NCBI RefSeq assembly: GCF_052115485.1
Contig: NZ_JBFRGU010000006.1
Coordinates: forward strand, 310,001 to 374,000
Direction of reading: 5' to 3'
Length of the DNA: 64,000 nt
DNA from: Microvirga sp052115485
GTDB taxonomy: Bacteria; Pseudomonadota; Alphaproteobacteria; Rhizobiales; Beijerinckiaceae
Both the position numbers and the translations under genes were made by a program. Every line of letters starts with the position of its first letter. The first letter of the stretch is position 1. A model generated the notes under the pieces. That model made no database searches, was not told where the DNA came from, and was given only the letters and a program-made list of their open reading frames with translations. Shown here piece by piece: positions 53,178 to 63,113 of this stretch.

Positions 53178-53186
53178 CTGAGCCTC

Positions 53187-54386
<1,200 letters not shown>

Positions 54387-54400
54387 GTGTTTTTCTTTCC

Positions 54401-54486
54401 GTCATGCCCGGGCTTGGCCCGGGCATCCACGCCTTGGCGGCGTGGCGGTTGAAGACGTGGATGGCCGGGACAAGCCCGGCCATGAC
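54401..54486. repeat. GTCATGCCCGGG-family palindromic repeat (sucC/mdh gap)
   Basis: GTCATGCCCGGGCTTGGCCC on the left and GACAAGCCCGGCCATGAC on the right are inverted, with inner GGCATCCACGCC and GACGTGGATGGCC. 86 nt; begins 15 nt upstream of the sucC ATG. Confidence 0.92.
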
Positions 54487-54497
54487 GCGCCGTGTTT

Positions 54498-55460
54498 TTA
54501 CTTCAAAGCCGGATTGATCTCTTTGCAGGCGTCCACAAGGCCCTGCACGGAAGCGACCGACTTGTCGAACATCGCCTTCTCGTCAGCCGTGAACGACACT
54601 TCGACGACGCGCTCCACGCCCTTCGCGCCGATCACGATCGGAACGCCGACGAACATGTCCTTGATGCCGTACTGGCCGGAAAGATGCGCGGCGCAGGGCA
54701 GAACGCGCTTCTTGTCCTTGAGATAGCTCTCGGCCATGGCAATTGCGGAGGCCGCCGGAGCATAGAAGGCCGAGCCGGTTTTGAGCAGGTTGACGATTTC
54801 GCCGCCCCCTTTACGGGTGCGCTCGACCATGGCGTCGAGCTTCGCCTGCGTCGTCCAGCCCATCTTGACGAGATCGGGCAGCGGGACGCCGGCAACAGTG
54901 GAATAGCGCGTCAACGGCACCATGTCGTCGCCGTGGCCGCCGAGCACGAAGGCGGTGACGTCTTCGACCGACACGTTGAATTCTTCGGCGAGGAAGTGGC
55001 GGAAGCGGGCCGAGTCGAGCACGCCGGCCATGCCGACGATCTTCTCAGGCTTCAGGCCGGAGAATTTCTGGAGCGCCCACACCATCGCATCGAGCGGGTT
55101 GGTGATGCAGATGACGAAGGCGTTCGGGGCATATTGCTTGATGCCGTTGCCGACCGCTTCCATGACCTTGAGGTTGATGCCGAGCAGGTCGTCGCGGCTC
55201 ATGCCGGGCTTGCGTGGCACACCGGCGGTCACGATGATCACATCGGCGCCTGCGATATCGGCATAATCGTTCGCGCCCTTGTACTTGGCGTCGAAGCCGT
55301 CGACCGGAGCCGATTCGGCGATATCGAGGCCCTTGCCCTGAGGGACGCCTTCCGCGATGTCGAACAAAACGACGTCGCCGAGTTCCTTCAAACCGACGAG
55401 ATGGGCGAGGGTGCCGCCGATCTGGCCAGCGCCGATGAGCGCGATCTTATGACGAGCCAT
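54498..55460 (-). CDS. mdh: Malate dehydrogenase
   Basis: 320 residues from ATG 55460; the 8-residue extension to 55484 is not family sequence. NAD-binding 'KIALIGAGQIGGTLAHLVGLKELGDVVLFD' (LDH-like MDH type) and catalytic His in 'VLGGHGDDMVPLTRYS'. Oxidises malate to oxaloacetate. First gene of the mdh-sucC-sucD-odhA-odhB-lpd string. Confidence 0.98.
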   Translation of the reverse strand: MARHKIALIGAGQIGGTLAHLVGLKELGDVVLFDIAEGVPQGKGLDIAESAPVDGFDAKYKGANDYADIAGADVIIVTAGVPRKPGMSRDDLLGINLKVMEAVGNGIKQYAPNAFVICITNPLDAMVWALQKFSGLKPEKIVGMAGVLDSARFRHFLAEEFNVSVEDVTAFVLGGHGDDMVPLTRYSTVAGVPLPDLVKMGWTTQAKLDAMVERTRKGGGEIVNLLKTGSAFYAPAASAIAMAESYLKDKKRVLPCAAHLSGQYGIKDMFVGVPIVIGAKGVERVVEVSFTADEKAMFDKSVASVQGLVDACKEINPALK

Positions 55461-55651
55461 GGAGATGTCCTTGGATGTGAGCAAGGCAGGGCGCCTTGAG
55501 AAGTCGCGCGTCTTTGACTCAGAAATATGACCGCTTCAACCCAGCAAAAGGTTAACCCGTAAGCGTTTGCGAGGGATTCGGCCCGGCGGGAAGCGTGACT
55601 TATGGAAATGTCTTTTTATTTCTAGTAACTTAGGTCGCGGCAAAAGGTCAT

Positions 55652-55675
55652 GTTACATTTTTTAAAAAATGTAAC
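55652..55675. promoter_or_regulatory. Perfect 24-bp palindrome, candidate operator upstream of mdh
   Basis: GTTACATTTTTT (55652-55663) and AAAAAATGTAAC (55664-55675) are exact inverted halves with no spacer. It begins 5 nt after the TetR gene's stop and about 190 nt before the mdh ATG. AT-rich and GC-free at the centre, it does not look like a terminator (no U-tract after the stem). An operator, perhaps for the TetR protein, is the best guess. Confidence 0.5.
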
Positions 55676-55680
55676 CAACC

Positions 55681-56292
55681 CTACACGCTGCCGTTCGCGA
55701 GAGCCCTCAACACTACCCGGAGCATGGTGGCCAGGCGCCGCTCCAGAATGTCTCCCGGCACGTCCCGGTCGAGCCTGACGGCCAGAGGATTGATGAAACG
55801 ATAGACCGCGTCCGTGATGAAAGCCATGGCGCGGTCGCGGTCGCGCGGGTCGAACTTGGCGGTCGCGATGCCCTCGTCCATGACCTGCTCCATCCATTGC
55901 CGGATGCGCCCGCGATGCTTGCGCACGACGGCACGCGAGGTCTCTGTCGCCTCCACATAGACGTCGAAGAGATGACTGTCCTTCAACGCGAGATCACGAT
56001 GCTCCTGGGCCATGGCGAGGATCAGGCGTTCGAGCTTGTCGTCCGCCGGGTCGGGAGCATCGGCGATTTCCGAGACGATCGCTTCGAGGGAGCGCATCCA
56101 TCGCGCCACGACAGCGTCGATGAGCGCGGCCTTGGACGGAAAGTAACGATAGACGTTGGCATGGGTCATGCCTGCCGCCTGCGCGACGCCGACCACCGTG
56201 ACGCCGGACGCGCCGTTCTCCCGCAACTGCTCGGCGGCAATGGCGAGAAGGCGGACATCCGCCGGCTCGGAAGATGGAGGGATGAGAGCCAT
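55681..56292 (-). CDS. TetR/AcrR family transcription regulator
   Basis: 203 residues from ATG 56292 (GAGGTGG upstream); the extension to 56379 is not family sequence. HTH near 25-47 ('ASGVTVVGVAQAAGMTHANVYRYFPSKAALIDAVV', the VYRYF motif). The C-terminal ligand domain is unassigned. Its promoter region abuts zapE (31 nt), and it is followed by the 24-bp palindrome and mdh. Confidence 0.9.
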   Translation of the reverse strand: MALIPPSSEPADVRLLAIAAEQLRENGASGVTVVGVAQAAGMTHANVYRYFPSKAALIDAVVARWMRSLEAIVSEIADAPDPADDKLERLILAMAQEHRDLALKDSHLFDVYVEATETSRAVVRKHRGRIRQWMEQVMDEGIATAKFDPRDRDRAMAFITDAVYRFINPLAVRLDRDVPGDILERRLATMLRVVLRALANGSV

Positions 56293-56323
56293 TGTCCACC
56301 TCACCTCTTCGCCTGGACAGGCA

Positions 56324-57520
56324 TCATGTCTCCACCAGACCGGTGGTCTGCCCGGAATCAGCCGAATCCGGCGGTCCATGCGGAAGAGACAGATATTCCC
56401 CGGAACGCATCTCGATCAGGCGCGACACCGTGCGGTCGAACTCGAAGGCCTCGCGTCCTTCATCCGCTCCATAAAGCTCCGTCACCTCCGCCTCCGCAGA
56501 CGCCAGAAGCTTCACATGGGCATCGTAGAGCGTGTCGATCAAGATGATGAACCGCTTCGCTTCGTTGCGTCGCTCGAAGGTGAGCCGGGGAATGTCCTCC
56601 AAAATGACCGTGTGAAACTCTTTGGCGATCAGGAGATAGTCCGATGCGCCGAGGGGTTTTGAACAAAGATCGGGGAACCGGAAGCGCGCCACGCCACCAG
56701 CCGCCTCCGGCACCTCCACCAAATGCCCCTTCACGGTCAACGTCATCGTAGTACCGCGCGCGCGGCCCGTGAGTCGCAGGAACGCCTGATCGAGGGCCTG
56801 ATGGGAGATCGCATTCGCGGGCGTGTAGAAAACCGGCGCGCCGGCGAGCTTTTCGAGTCGGAAATCCGTGCGGGAATCGAGGCGCATCACCTCCATCCGC
56901 TGCTGCAGGAGCGCGATGAAGGGCAGGAAGAGGGTGCGGTTGAGACCCCCTTCATAAAGCCGATCCGGCTCCACGTTGGATGTGGCGACCACCACAACGC
57001 CATGCTCGAACAGAGCGGTGAACAACCGCCCCAGAATCATGGCGTCGGCGATATCGGTCACCGTGAACTCGTCGAAACAGAGCACCCAGGCTTCCTGCGC
57101 CAGCGCGTCGGCCACCGGCTTGATCGGATCGTCGCCCTTGACCTTCCCTTCCTTGAGAAGCTGTCGCCACGCATGAATGCGCTCATGCACATCGGCCATG
57201 AAGGCATGGAAATGCACCCGGCGCTTGCGCACGACCGGCAGCGCCTCGAAGAACAGGTCCATCAGCATGGTCTTGCCGCGCCCGACGGAACCCCAGATAT
57301 AAAGGCCCTTGGGCGGCGGCAGCGGATTGCGCTTGCCGAAGAGGCGGCCCAGCGCACTGGGACGGCGCTCGATGCGGTGTTCGCTCAACGTCGCCACAAG
57401 AGAATCGAGCTTTTCGATCAGCACCAGTTGCGCCGGATCGCGCTCGATGGCGCCGCTAGCGACAAGCGCCTCGTAGCGGGCCGAAACAGTCTCAGTAATG
57501 GGGGGAGCAGCATCGTTCAC
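56324..57520 (-). CDS. zapE: ZapE/AFG1-like AAA ATPase
   Basis: 398 residues. Walker A 'GSVGRGKTMLMDLFF', Walker B 'VLCFDEFTVTDIADAMIL', and 'DRLYEGGLNRTLFLPFIALL' are the AFG1/LACE1 signature. ZapE binds FtsZ and modulates the divisome; the mitochondrial homologue handles respiratory-chain proteins. Its place beside mdh and sdh is typical of Hyphomicrobiales. Confidence 0.94.
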   Translation of the reverse strand: MNDAAPPITETVSARYEALVASGAIERDPAQLVLIEKLDSLVATLSEHRIERRPSALGRLFGKRNPLPPPKGLYIWGSVGRGKTMLMDLFFEALPVVRKRRVHFHAFMADVHERIHAWRQLLKEGKVKGDDPIKPVADALAQEAWVLCFDEFTVTDIADAMILGRLFTALFEHGVVVVATSNVEPDRLYEGGLNRTLFLPFIALLQQRMEVMRLDSRTDFRLEKLAGAPVFYTPANAISHQALDQAFLRLTGRARGTTMTLTVKGHLVEVPEAAGGVARFRFPDLCSKPLGASDYLLIAKEFHTVILEDIPRLTFERRNEAKRFIILIDTLYDAHVKLLASAEAEVTELYGADEGREAFEFDRTVSRLIEMRSGEYLSLPHGPPDSADSGQTTGLVET

Positions 57521-57572
57521 GGCTGCGACCGATACTCCCCTCGGGCTTTCAGGGCAAACATCTTGAGAGGCC

Positions 57573-57640
57573 GATCATGTTTCATCGAAACGCGATCGCA
57601 TGAACCGGGCGGAAAACCGGATTCCATTTTTCGGATCGCG
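57573..57640. repeat. Diverged GATCATGC-family repeat
   Basis: GATCATGTTTCATCGAAACG resembles the first hairpin words of the other copies; arms CGCGATC (57591-57597) and GATCGCG (57634-57640) flank GAACCGGGCGGAAAACCGG. It ends directly at the stop codon of the inhibitor gene. Confidence 0.6.
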
Positions 57641-58216
57641 TCAGCGCGACAACGACAGCGGAGCCCCCGATTTCGTCAGCGCACCACTGAGCGCGCTCGA
57701 CGAACCGCGCAGACGCGCCGTAACCGAGCCGCCGGTCTGGTAGAGATAGATCTCCCCATCGCGATAATCCCAGGCATTGACCTTCGAGAGATCCTGGTTG
57801 GAGCAGCCCGAAGTCGAAGCGCGATAAAGATCGAGCGAGGGCGAGCTCGAGAGCTGCACCTTGCAGGATCCCGATGTCTCGCGCGCGGTCCAAGCGCCCA
57901 CCATGGAGGTCCGGCTTGCCGGGGCAGCCGGGGCCGATGTTTGCGGCGGCAGCGACGCGATTTCACTACCGGGTGCGCCAGCAGCGCCGGGAATAGCGGG
58001 AGCACCGCCCACCGTCGGAAGCGGCTGGCTCTCGACAGGCGGCAGCGGTGTCGTCTCGACAGGGCCTGACGGAACGGCTTCGACGGGAGCTTGCATGAGC
58101 GAGGGCGCAGCGGCAGCGCCGCGGATCGGCGTGCCACCAAAACGCGACGACGAGCAGGCGCCGAGCGCCAAGGCAGCGCACAAGGTCGCGCTCGTCATCA
58201 AAATCGACCGTGTCAT
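57641..58216 (-). CDS. AprI/Inh-type protease inhibitor lipoprotein
   Basis: 191 residues from ATG 58216 (GGGGATG upstream); two earlier ATG codons are in frame. A lipobox (LGACSS) indicates an exported lipoprotein. A Pro/Ala/Val-rich linker to about residue 100 precedes the AprI/Inh domain ('MVGAWTARETSGSCKVQLSSSPSLDLYRASTSGCSNQDLSKVNAWDYRDGEIYLY'), with its disulfide pair. The family inhibits serralysin-like metalloproteases in the periplasm. No target protease is encoded here apart from the unrelated M48 at 2976. Confidence 0.88.
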   Translation of the reverse strand: MTRSILMTSATLCAALALGACSSSRFGGTPIRGAAAAPSLMQAPVEAVPSGPVETTPLPPVESQPLPTVGGAPAIPGAAGAPGSEIASLPPQTSAPAAPASRTSMVGAWTARETSGSCKVQLSSSPSLDLYRASTSGCSNQDLSKVNAWDYRDGEIYLYQTGGSVTARLRGSSSALSGALTKSGAPLSLSR

Positions 58217-58334
58217 TATCATCCCCGTCATGCTTGACCGTAAAGGTGAACTGCCGAGCTCCCCTTTGCGTTCCCGTTATTTGAATGGATACCTGAACGG
58301 GAAATGACCCACACCGGCTCGCGGCGCATGGCAA

Positions 58335-58366
58335 CGAAAAAAGGCGCCCGTAGGCGCCTTTTTGAA
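58335..58366 (-). terminator. Rho-independent terminator of the sdh operon
   Basis: On the minus strand AAAAAGGCGCC-TACG-GGCGCCTTTTTT lies about 20 nt after the sdhB stop. The 3' T-run is strong in that orientation. Confidence 0.9.
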
Positions 58367-58385
58367 AGAGTGTGGCGTTCAGGTC

Positions 58386-59165
58386 TCAGACCAAGCGCTC
58401 CACCATCATCTTCTTGATTTCGGCAATCGCCTTCGCCGGGTTCAGGCCCTTCGGGCAGGTATTGGCGCAGTTCATGATGGTGTGGCAGCGATAGAGCTTG
58501 AACGGATCGTGCAAGGCATCGAGACGCTCGCCTGTCGATTCGTCACGGCTGTCGATGAGCCAGCGATAGGCCTGGAGCAACGCTGCAGGGCCGAGGAACT
58601 TGTCGCCGTTCCACCAATAGCTCGGGCACGAGGTCGAGCAGCAGGCGCACAGGATGCACTCGTAGAGGCCATCGAGCTTAGAGCGGTCTTCCGGCGTCTG
58701 ACGCCATTCCTTCTCCGGCTCCGGCGATTCCGTGTGCAACCACGGCTCGACGGCAGCGTGCTGTGCATAGAACGTCGTCAGATCCGGCACCAGATCCTTC
58801 ACCACCGGCAGATGCGGCAGCGGATAGATCTTCACGGTGTCCGACTTGCACTCGTCGATGCCGAGCGTACAGGCCAGCGTGTTCTGCCCCATGATGTTCA
58901 TGGCGCAGGAGCCGCAGATGCCTTCGCGGCAGGAGCGGCGGAAGGTCAGGGTCGAGTCGACCTTGTTCTTGATCCAGATGAGCGCATCCAAAACCATCGG
59001 CCCGCAATCGTCCCGGTCGACATAATAAGTGTCGATGTGCGGGTTCGCGCCGTCATCGGGGTTCCAGCGATAGATGCGGAACGCCGTGACGTTCGCCCCC
59101 GAAGGCTTCGGCCAGGCCTTGCCTTCGGTGTAGCGGGAATTCTTGGGGAGGTTGAATTCGGCCAT
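58386..59165 (-). CDS. sdhB: Succinate dehydrogenase iron-sulfur subunit
   Basis: 259 residues from ATG 59165; the extension to 59264 reads into a repeat. Plant-type [2Fe-2S] ligands 'CREGICGSCAMNIMGQNTLAC', then [4Fe-4S] 'CILCACCSTSCPSYWW' and [3Fe-4S] 'CHTIMNCANTCPKGL'. It moves electrons from FAD to ubiquinone. Last gene of sdhCDAB. Confidence 0.99.
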   Translation of the reverse strand: MAEFNLPKNSRYTEGKAWPKPSGANVTAFRIYRWNPDDGANPHIDTYYVDRDDCGPMVLDALIWIKNKVDSTLTFRRSCREGICGSCAMNIMGQNTLACTLGIDECKSDTVKIYPLPHLPVVKDLVPDLTTFYAQHAAVEPWLHTESPEPEKEWRQTPEDRSKLDGLYECILCACCSTSCPSYWWNGDKFLGPAALLQAYRWLIDSRDESTGERLDALHDPFKLYRCHTIMNCANTCPKGLNPAKAIAEIKKMMVERLV

Positions 59166-59189
59166 CTTGGTCTTGCCTATTCTGTGTTC

Positions 59190-59277
59190 GTCATGCCCGG
59201 GCTCGACCCGGGCATCCACGCCTTTGCTTCGCTGCGGCGTGGAAAACGTGGATGGCCGGATCAAGTCCGGCCATGAC
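59190..59277. repeat. GTCATGCCCGGG-family palindromic repeat (sdhA/sdhB gap)
   Basis: GTCATGCCCGGGCTCGACCC on the left and GATCAAGTCCGGCCATGAC on the right are inverted, with inner GGCATCCACGCC and AACGTGGATGGCC. 88 nt between sdhA and sdhB. Confidence 0.92.
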
Positions 59278-59285
59278 GGTCAGCA

Positions 59286-61094
59286 TCAGTACACACGAGC
59301 CTTGGGCTCGATGTACTGGATCTCGTTCGACATCGTGTAGGTGTGCACCGGCCGGTAATCGAGGCTCACCTTGTGAGAGGTGTCGTCGACCCACGCGAGG
59401 GTGTGCTTCATCCAGGTCTTGTCGTCGCGATCCGGGAAATCCTCGCGGGCGTGCGCGCCGCGCGATTCCTGACGGTTGAGCGCACCTTCCATGGTCACGA
59501 CGGCCTGACCGATCAGGTTGTCGAATTCCAGCGTCTCGATCAGATCGGAGTTCCAGATCAGCGAACGATCCGTGACCTTGATGTCGGCGGCGGCGTTCCA
59601 AACTTTGTGGATGAGTTCCTTGCCCTCGGCGAGCACCTCGCCCGTGCGGAACACCGCGCAGTTGTTCTGCATGGTCATCTGCATCTGCAGGCGCAGATCC
59701 GCCGTCGATGTGGACCCGTTGGCATAGCGGAACTTGTCGAGACGCGAGAGCGAGAGTTCGTCGGCGTTCTTCGGCAGATCGGAATGCTTCTCGTTCGGCG
59801 TCATGATTTCGGCGCAGCGCAGGCCCGCCGCACGGCCGAACACCACGAGATCGATGAGCGAGTTGGAGCCGAGACGGTTCGCACCGTGCACCGACACGCA
59901 GGCCGCTTCGCCGAGCGCCATGAGGCCCGGCACCACCGTATCCGGATTGCCGTTCTTCAAGGTCAGCACTTCGCCGTGATAGTTCGTGGGAATGCCGCCC
60001 ATGTTGTAGTGGACGGTCGGCAGAACCGGGATCGGCTCCTTGGTCACATCCACACCGGCGAAGATCTTCGCGCTTTCTGAGATGCCGGGCAGGCGCTCGT
60101 GCAAAATCTTCGGATCGAGATGATCGAGGTGGAGATAGATGTGATCCTTGTTCTTGCCGACGCCGCGACCGGCGCGAATCTCCATGGTCATCGCGCGCGA
60201 GACGACGTCACGGGAGGCAAGATCCTTCGCGGATGGTGCATAACGCTCCATGAAGCGCTCGCCTTCCGAATTGGTGAGGTACCCGCCCTCGCCGCGCGCG
60301 CCTTCGGTGATCAGGCAGCCTGCACCATAAATGCCGGTAGGGTGGAATTGCACGAATTCCATATCCTGCAGCGGCAGGCCGGCGCGCAGCACCATGGCGT
60401 TGCCGTCGCCGGTGCAGGTATGAGCGGACGTCGCCGAGAAATACGCGCGGCCGTAACCGCCCGTCGCGAGGATCGTCATGTGAGCGCGGAAGCGGTGAAG
60501 CTCACCCGTCGCCATGTCGAGGGCGACAATGCCGAGGCAGCGCCCGTCTTCGCTCATCATCAGATCGAGCGCGAAATACTCGATGAAGAAATTCGTCTGG
60601 TTGCGAACAGCCTGACCGTAAAGCGTGTGCAGGATCGCGTGACCCGTGCGGTCGGCGGCGGCGCAGGTGCGCTGCGCGGTGCCCTTGCCGTAATCCGTGG
60701 TCATGCCGCCGAAGGGGCGTTGATAGATCTTGCCCTCTTCCGTGCGCGAGAACGGCACGCCCCAGTGCTCCAGCTCATAGACGGCGTCGGGAGCGTTGCG
60801 GCAGAGGTATTCGATAGCGTCCTGATCGCCGAGCCAGTCCGACCCTTTCACGGTGTCGTACATGTGCCAGCGCCAATCGTCCGGCCCCATATTGCCGAGC
60901 GAGGCAGAGATGCCGCCTTGCGCCGCGACCGTGTGCGAGCGTGTCGGGAAAACCTTGGTCACGCACGCGGTGCGAAGACCGGCCTGACTGCAGCCGACCG
61001 TGGCGCGCAAACCCGCGCCGCCTGCGCCGACGACCACCACGTCGAAGGTGTGGTCGATGACCTTGTAGGCCTTGCCGTTGGTTCCTTGGGCCAT
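59286..61094 (-). CDS. sdhA: Succinate dehydrogenase flavoprotein subunit
   Basis: 602 residues. FAD site 'DVVVVGAGGAGLRATVGCSQAG', the covalently FAD-linked His in 'FPTRSHTVAAQGGISASLGN', and 'GANRLGSNSLIDLVVFGRAAGL'. Oxidises succinate to fumarate. Begins 12 nt after sdhD. Confidence 0.99.
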   Translation of the reverse strand: MAQGTNGKAYKVIDHTFDVVVVGAGGAGLRATVGCSQAGLRTACVTKVFPTRSHTVAAQGGISASLGNMGPDDWRWHMYDTVKGSDWLGDQDAIEYLCRNAPDAVYELEHWGVPFSRTEEGKIYQRPFGGMTTDYGKGTAQRTCAAADRTGHAILHTLYGQAVRNQTNFFIEYFALDLMMSEDGRCLGIVALDMATGELHRFRAHMTILATGGYGRAYFSATSAHTCTGDGNAMVLRAGLPLQDMEFVQFHPTGIYGAGCLITEGARGEGGYLTNSEGERFMERYAPSAKDLASRDVVSRAMTMEIRAGRGVGKNKDHIYLHLDHLDPKILHERLPGISESAKIFAGVDVTKEPIPVLPTVHYNMGGIPTNYHGEVLTLKNGNPDTVVPGLMALGEAACVSVHGANRLGSNSLIDLVVFGRAAGLRCAEIMTPNEKHSDLPKNADELSLSRLDKFRYANGSTSTADLRLQMQMTMQNNCAVFRTGEVLAEGKELIHKVWNAAADIKVTDRSLIWNSDLIETLEFDNLIGQAVVTMEGALNRQESRGAHAREDFPDRDDKTWMKHTLAWVDDTSHKVSLDYRPVHTYTMSNEIQYIEPKARVY

Positions 61095-61106
61095 GATGAA
61101 AGTTCC

Positions 61107-61511
61107 TTAAAGAAAGATCCGCCCGAGGCTGACTTTGAGAATGGCATAGAGGCAGGCCGCGCCGATCACCGCCGCGTAGAAGTTGTTCGCGATCACGGCG
61201 ACAAGTCGCCAACCGTTGTCATGGACGTAATCCTCAATGACGACCTGCATGCCGAGGCGCATGTGATTGACGACCGAAGCAACGGCGAGAAGGAGGATGA
61301 TCGCGATGAGCGGATGCGAGATGATGACCAGCGCCTGCGCATAATTGCTGCCGGCGAGCGCGGCGACGATGATGACGAAGCCGATGATGAGCGGCACGTT
61401 AGCCACCGCCGTCAAGCGTTGAACCCACCAATGCTCCACCCCATGATGGGAGGCACCGAGGCCCTGCACGCGGGAGCGCGGTGTGCGCATGGAAACGTTT
61501 TTGTCTGCCAT
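61107..61511 (-). CDS. sdhD: Succinate dehydrogenase membrane anchor subunit
   Basis: 134 residues from ATG 61511 (AAGGAGA upstream). Three hydrophobic helices; 'SHHGVEHWWVQRLTAVANVPLIIGFV' and 'HMRLGMQVVIEDYVHDNGWRLVAVIANNFY' hold the conserved His and Asp near the quinone and heme sites. Second gene of the operon, 11 nt after sdhC. Confidence 0.95.
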   Translation of the reverse strand: MADKNVSMRTPRSRVQGLGASHHGVEHWWVQRLTAVANVPLIIGFVIIVAALAGSNYAQALVIISHPLIAIILLLAVASVVNHMRLGMQVVIEDYVHDNGWRLVAVIANNFYAAVIGAACLYAILKVSLGRIFL

Positions 61512-61522
61512 GGGCTGTCTCC

Positions 61523-61918
61523 TTAGAAGAAGGTGAAGGCGACGACCCAGATCGCAAGCGTCAGCGCGATCGAGGCGATGAGGGTGAGGCGGGCCATGCC
61601 GATGCGCTGTTCGCGCTCCATGCCGTAGCCAAGATCCCAGACGAAATGGCGGATGCCGCCGAGCATGTGGTGCATGAGCACCCAGGTGTAACCAAGCAGG
61701 ATCAACAGCCCGAGGGGAGAACCGAAGAACCATTGCACGGTGTCGAACGCACGCGGGCCGGTCGCCAGCGCCACGAGCCAGATCGCGAACAGCGCGATAC
61801 CGAAATAGAGGGCCATTCCGGTGGCCCGGTGAAAGACCGACATGGCCATGGTCCATGACCAGCGATAGATTTGCAGATGCGGGGAAAGAGGCCGCGGGGT
61901 CGATTTCGCCTCAGTCAT
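61523..61918 (-). CDS. sdhC: Succinate dehydrogenase cytochrome b556 subunit
   Basis: 131 residues. 'RPLSPHLQIYRWSWTMAMSVFHRATGMALYFG' is the SdhC signature with the quinone-binding Ser and Arg; 'LMHHMLGGIRHFVWDLG' contains the heme His. Three membrane helices. First gene of sdhCDAB, divergent from the LysR-family gene. Confidence 0.97.
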   Translation of the reverse strand: MTEAKSTPRPLSPHLQIYRWSWTMAMSVFHRATGMALYFGIALFAIWLVALATGPRAFDTVQWFFGSPLGLLILLGYTWVLMHHMLGGIRHFVWDLGYGMEREQRIGMARLTLIASIALTLAIWVVAFTFF

Positions 61919-62121
61919 GGCGTTCGCTCCAGGTCGGCGACGGGAAGCGTCGCCCAGAATCCGGAACCGATCACAGGATCGGCCCCTTCAAGAAATGAAT
62001 GATCGCACGTCCCGAGGGCGCTCAGACGCCGCTTCGCTCCGGACATACTTTAGAACGGTTCCTATAAGAAGCGCGCCGACATCGCAACGCGTCTTCCGCA
62101 AGACCCGGTTACAAAGCTAAG

Positions 62122-62140
62122 ACTTCGTAACTGGCGAAGT
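62122..62140. promoter_or_regulatory. Candidate LysR operator between sdhC and the LysR gene
   Basis: ACTTCGTAACTGGCGAAGT has 6-bp inverted arms around a 7-nt spacer and contains T-N11-A, the LysR-box pattern. It lies 74 nt before the LysR ATG and about 200 nt before the sdhC ATG, in a divergent promoter region. Confidence 0.5.
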
Positions 62141-62213
62141 TTGAGCTACTCTTTCCCAAGTAGCAATTTGTAATAATTCTTAATAGCCTTCGCGAATGAC
62201 GAAGGAAGGCCCC

Positions 62214-63113
62214 ATGCTCTTCGATCTGACAGACCTGAGCCTGTTCCGCCACATCGTGGAGGCGGGCAGCATCACCCACGGGGCCGAACGGGCCCATCTG
62301 GCGCTCGCCGCCGCAAGCACCCGGGTCCGCAACATGGAGAAATCGCTGGGCGCTCCGCTGCTGACGCGCACCCGCCAGGGCGTCTCGCCGACCCATGCCG
62401 GGCGTACCCTGCTCCAGCACGCCCGCGTCATGCTGGCTCAGGCCGAGCGCTTGCGTGAGGACTTGAGTTCCTTTTCCGGCGGGCTGGCGGGCCAGATCCG
62501 CATTCTGTCCAACACCAACGCACTCACCGAGTTCCTGCCCGAGGCGCTCGGCACGTTTCTGGCGCAGCACCCGCAGGTGAGCATCGATCTGGAGGAGCGC
62601 CTCAGCGACGAGATCGTCGGCCTGATCGCCGAAGGCGTCGGCGATATCGGCATCGTGGCCGGGACCGTCGATACAGGCAGCCTCGAGACCTATCCCTTCC
62701 GCAGCGACCGCTTCGTCCTTGTGGTGCCGAACGGCCATGCCCTGGCGCAAAGCGGAAGCGTCCCCTTCGCCGAGATGCTCGGCCACGATTTTGTCGGGCT
62801 CGACCGGGCAAGCGCCCTTCAGCGTTTTCTCACCGACAAGGCTGCCCGTATCGGCAAGCCCCTGCGCCTTCGCGTACAACTCCGCAGCTTCGATGCCGTC
62901 TGCCGCATGGTGGAAGCGGGCGTCGGCCTCGGCATCGTTCCGCAAACGACCGCGCAACGGGTCGGGCGCACCATGGCCATCACGGCGATAGACCTGCAGG
63001 ATGCGTGGGCTGCGCGGGATCTGACGCTTTGCGTACGCTCGCGAGCGGAATTGGCGACCTCCGCGCGACAATTGGTGGAGCATTTGCGAGGCGGCCCTAG
63101 AATGTCCTCATGA
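62214..63113 (+). CDS. LysR family transcription regulator
   Basis: 299 residues from ATG 62214, preceded by GAAGGAAGG; an ATG at 62196 lacks such a site. HTH in 'LSLFRHIVEAGSITHGAERAHLALAAASTRVRNMEKSLGAPLLTRTRQG'; the effector domain has 'GQIRILSNTNALTEFLPEALGTFLAQHPQVSIDLEER' and 'VEAGVGLGIVPQTTA'. It may control itself, the cyclase gene behind it, or sdh (inference from location). Its stop overlaps the cyclase ATG. Confidence 0.92.
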   Translation: MLFDLTDLSLFRHIVEAGSITHGAERAHLALAAASTRVRNMEKSLGAPLLTRTRQGVSPTHAGRTLLQHARVMLAQAERLREDLSSFSGGLAGQIRILSNTNALTEFLPEALGTFLAQHPQVSIDLEERLSDEIVGLIAEGVGDIGIVAGTVDTGSLETYPFRSDRFVLVVPNGHALAQSGSVPFAEMLGHDFVGLDRASALQRFLTDKAARIGKPLRLRVQLRSFDAVCRMVEAGVGLGIVPQTTAQRVGRTMAITAIDLQDAWAARDLTLCVRSRAELATSARQLVEHLRGGPRMSS

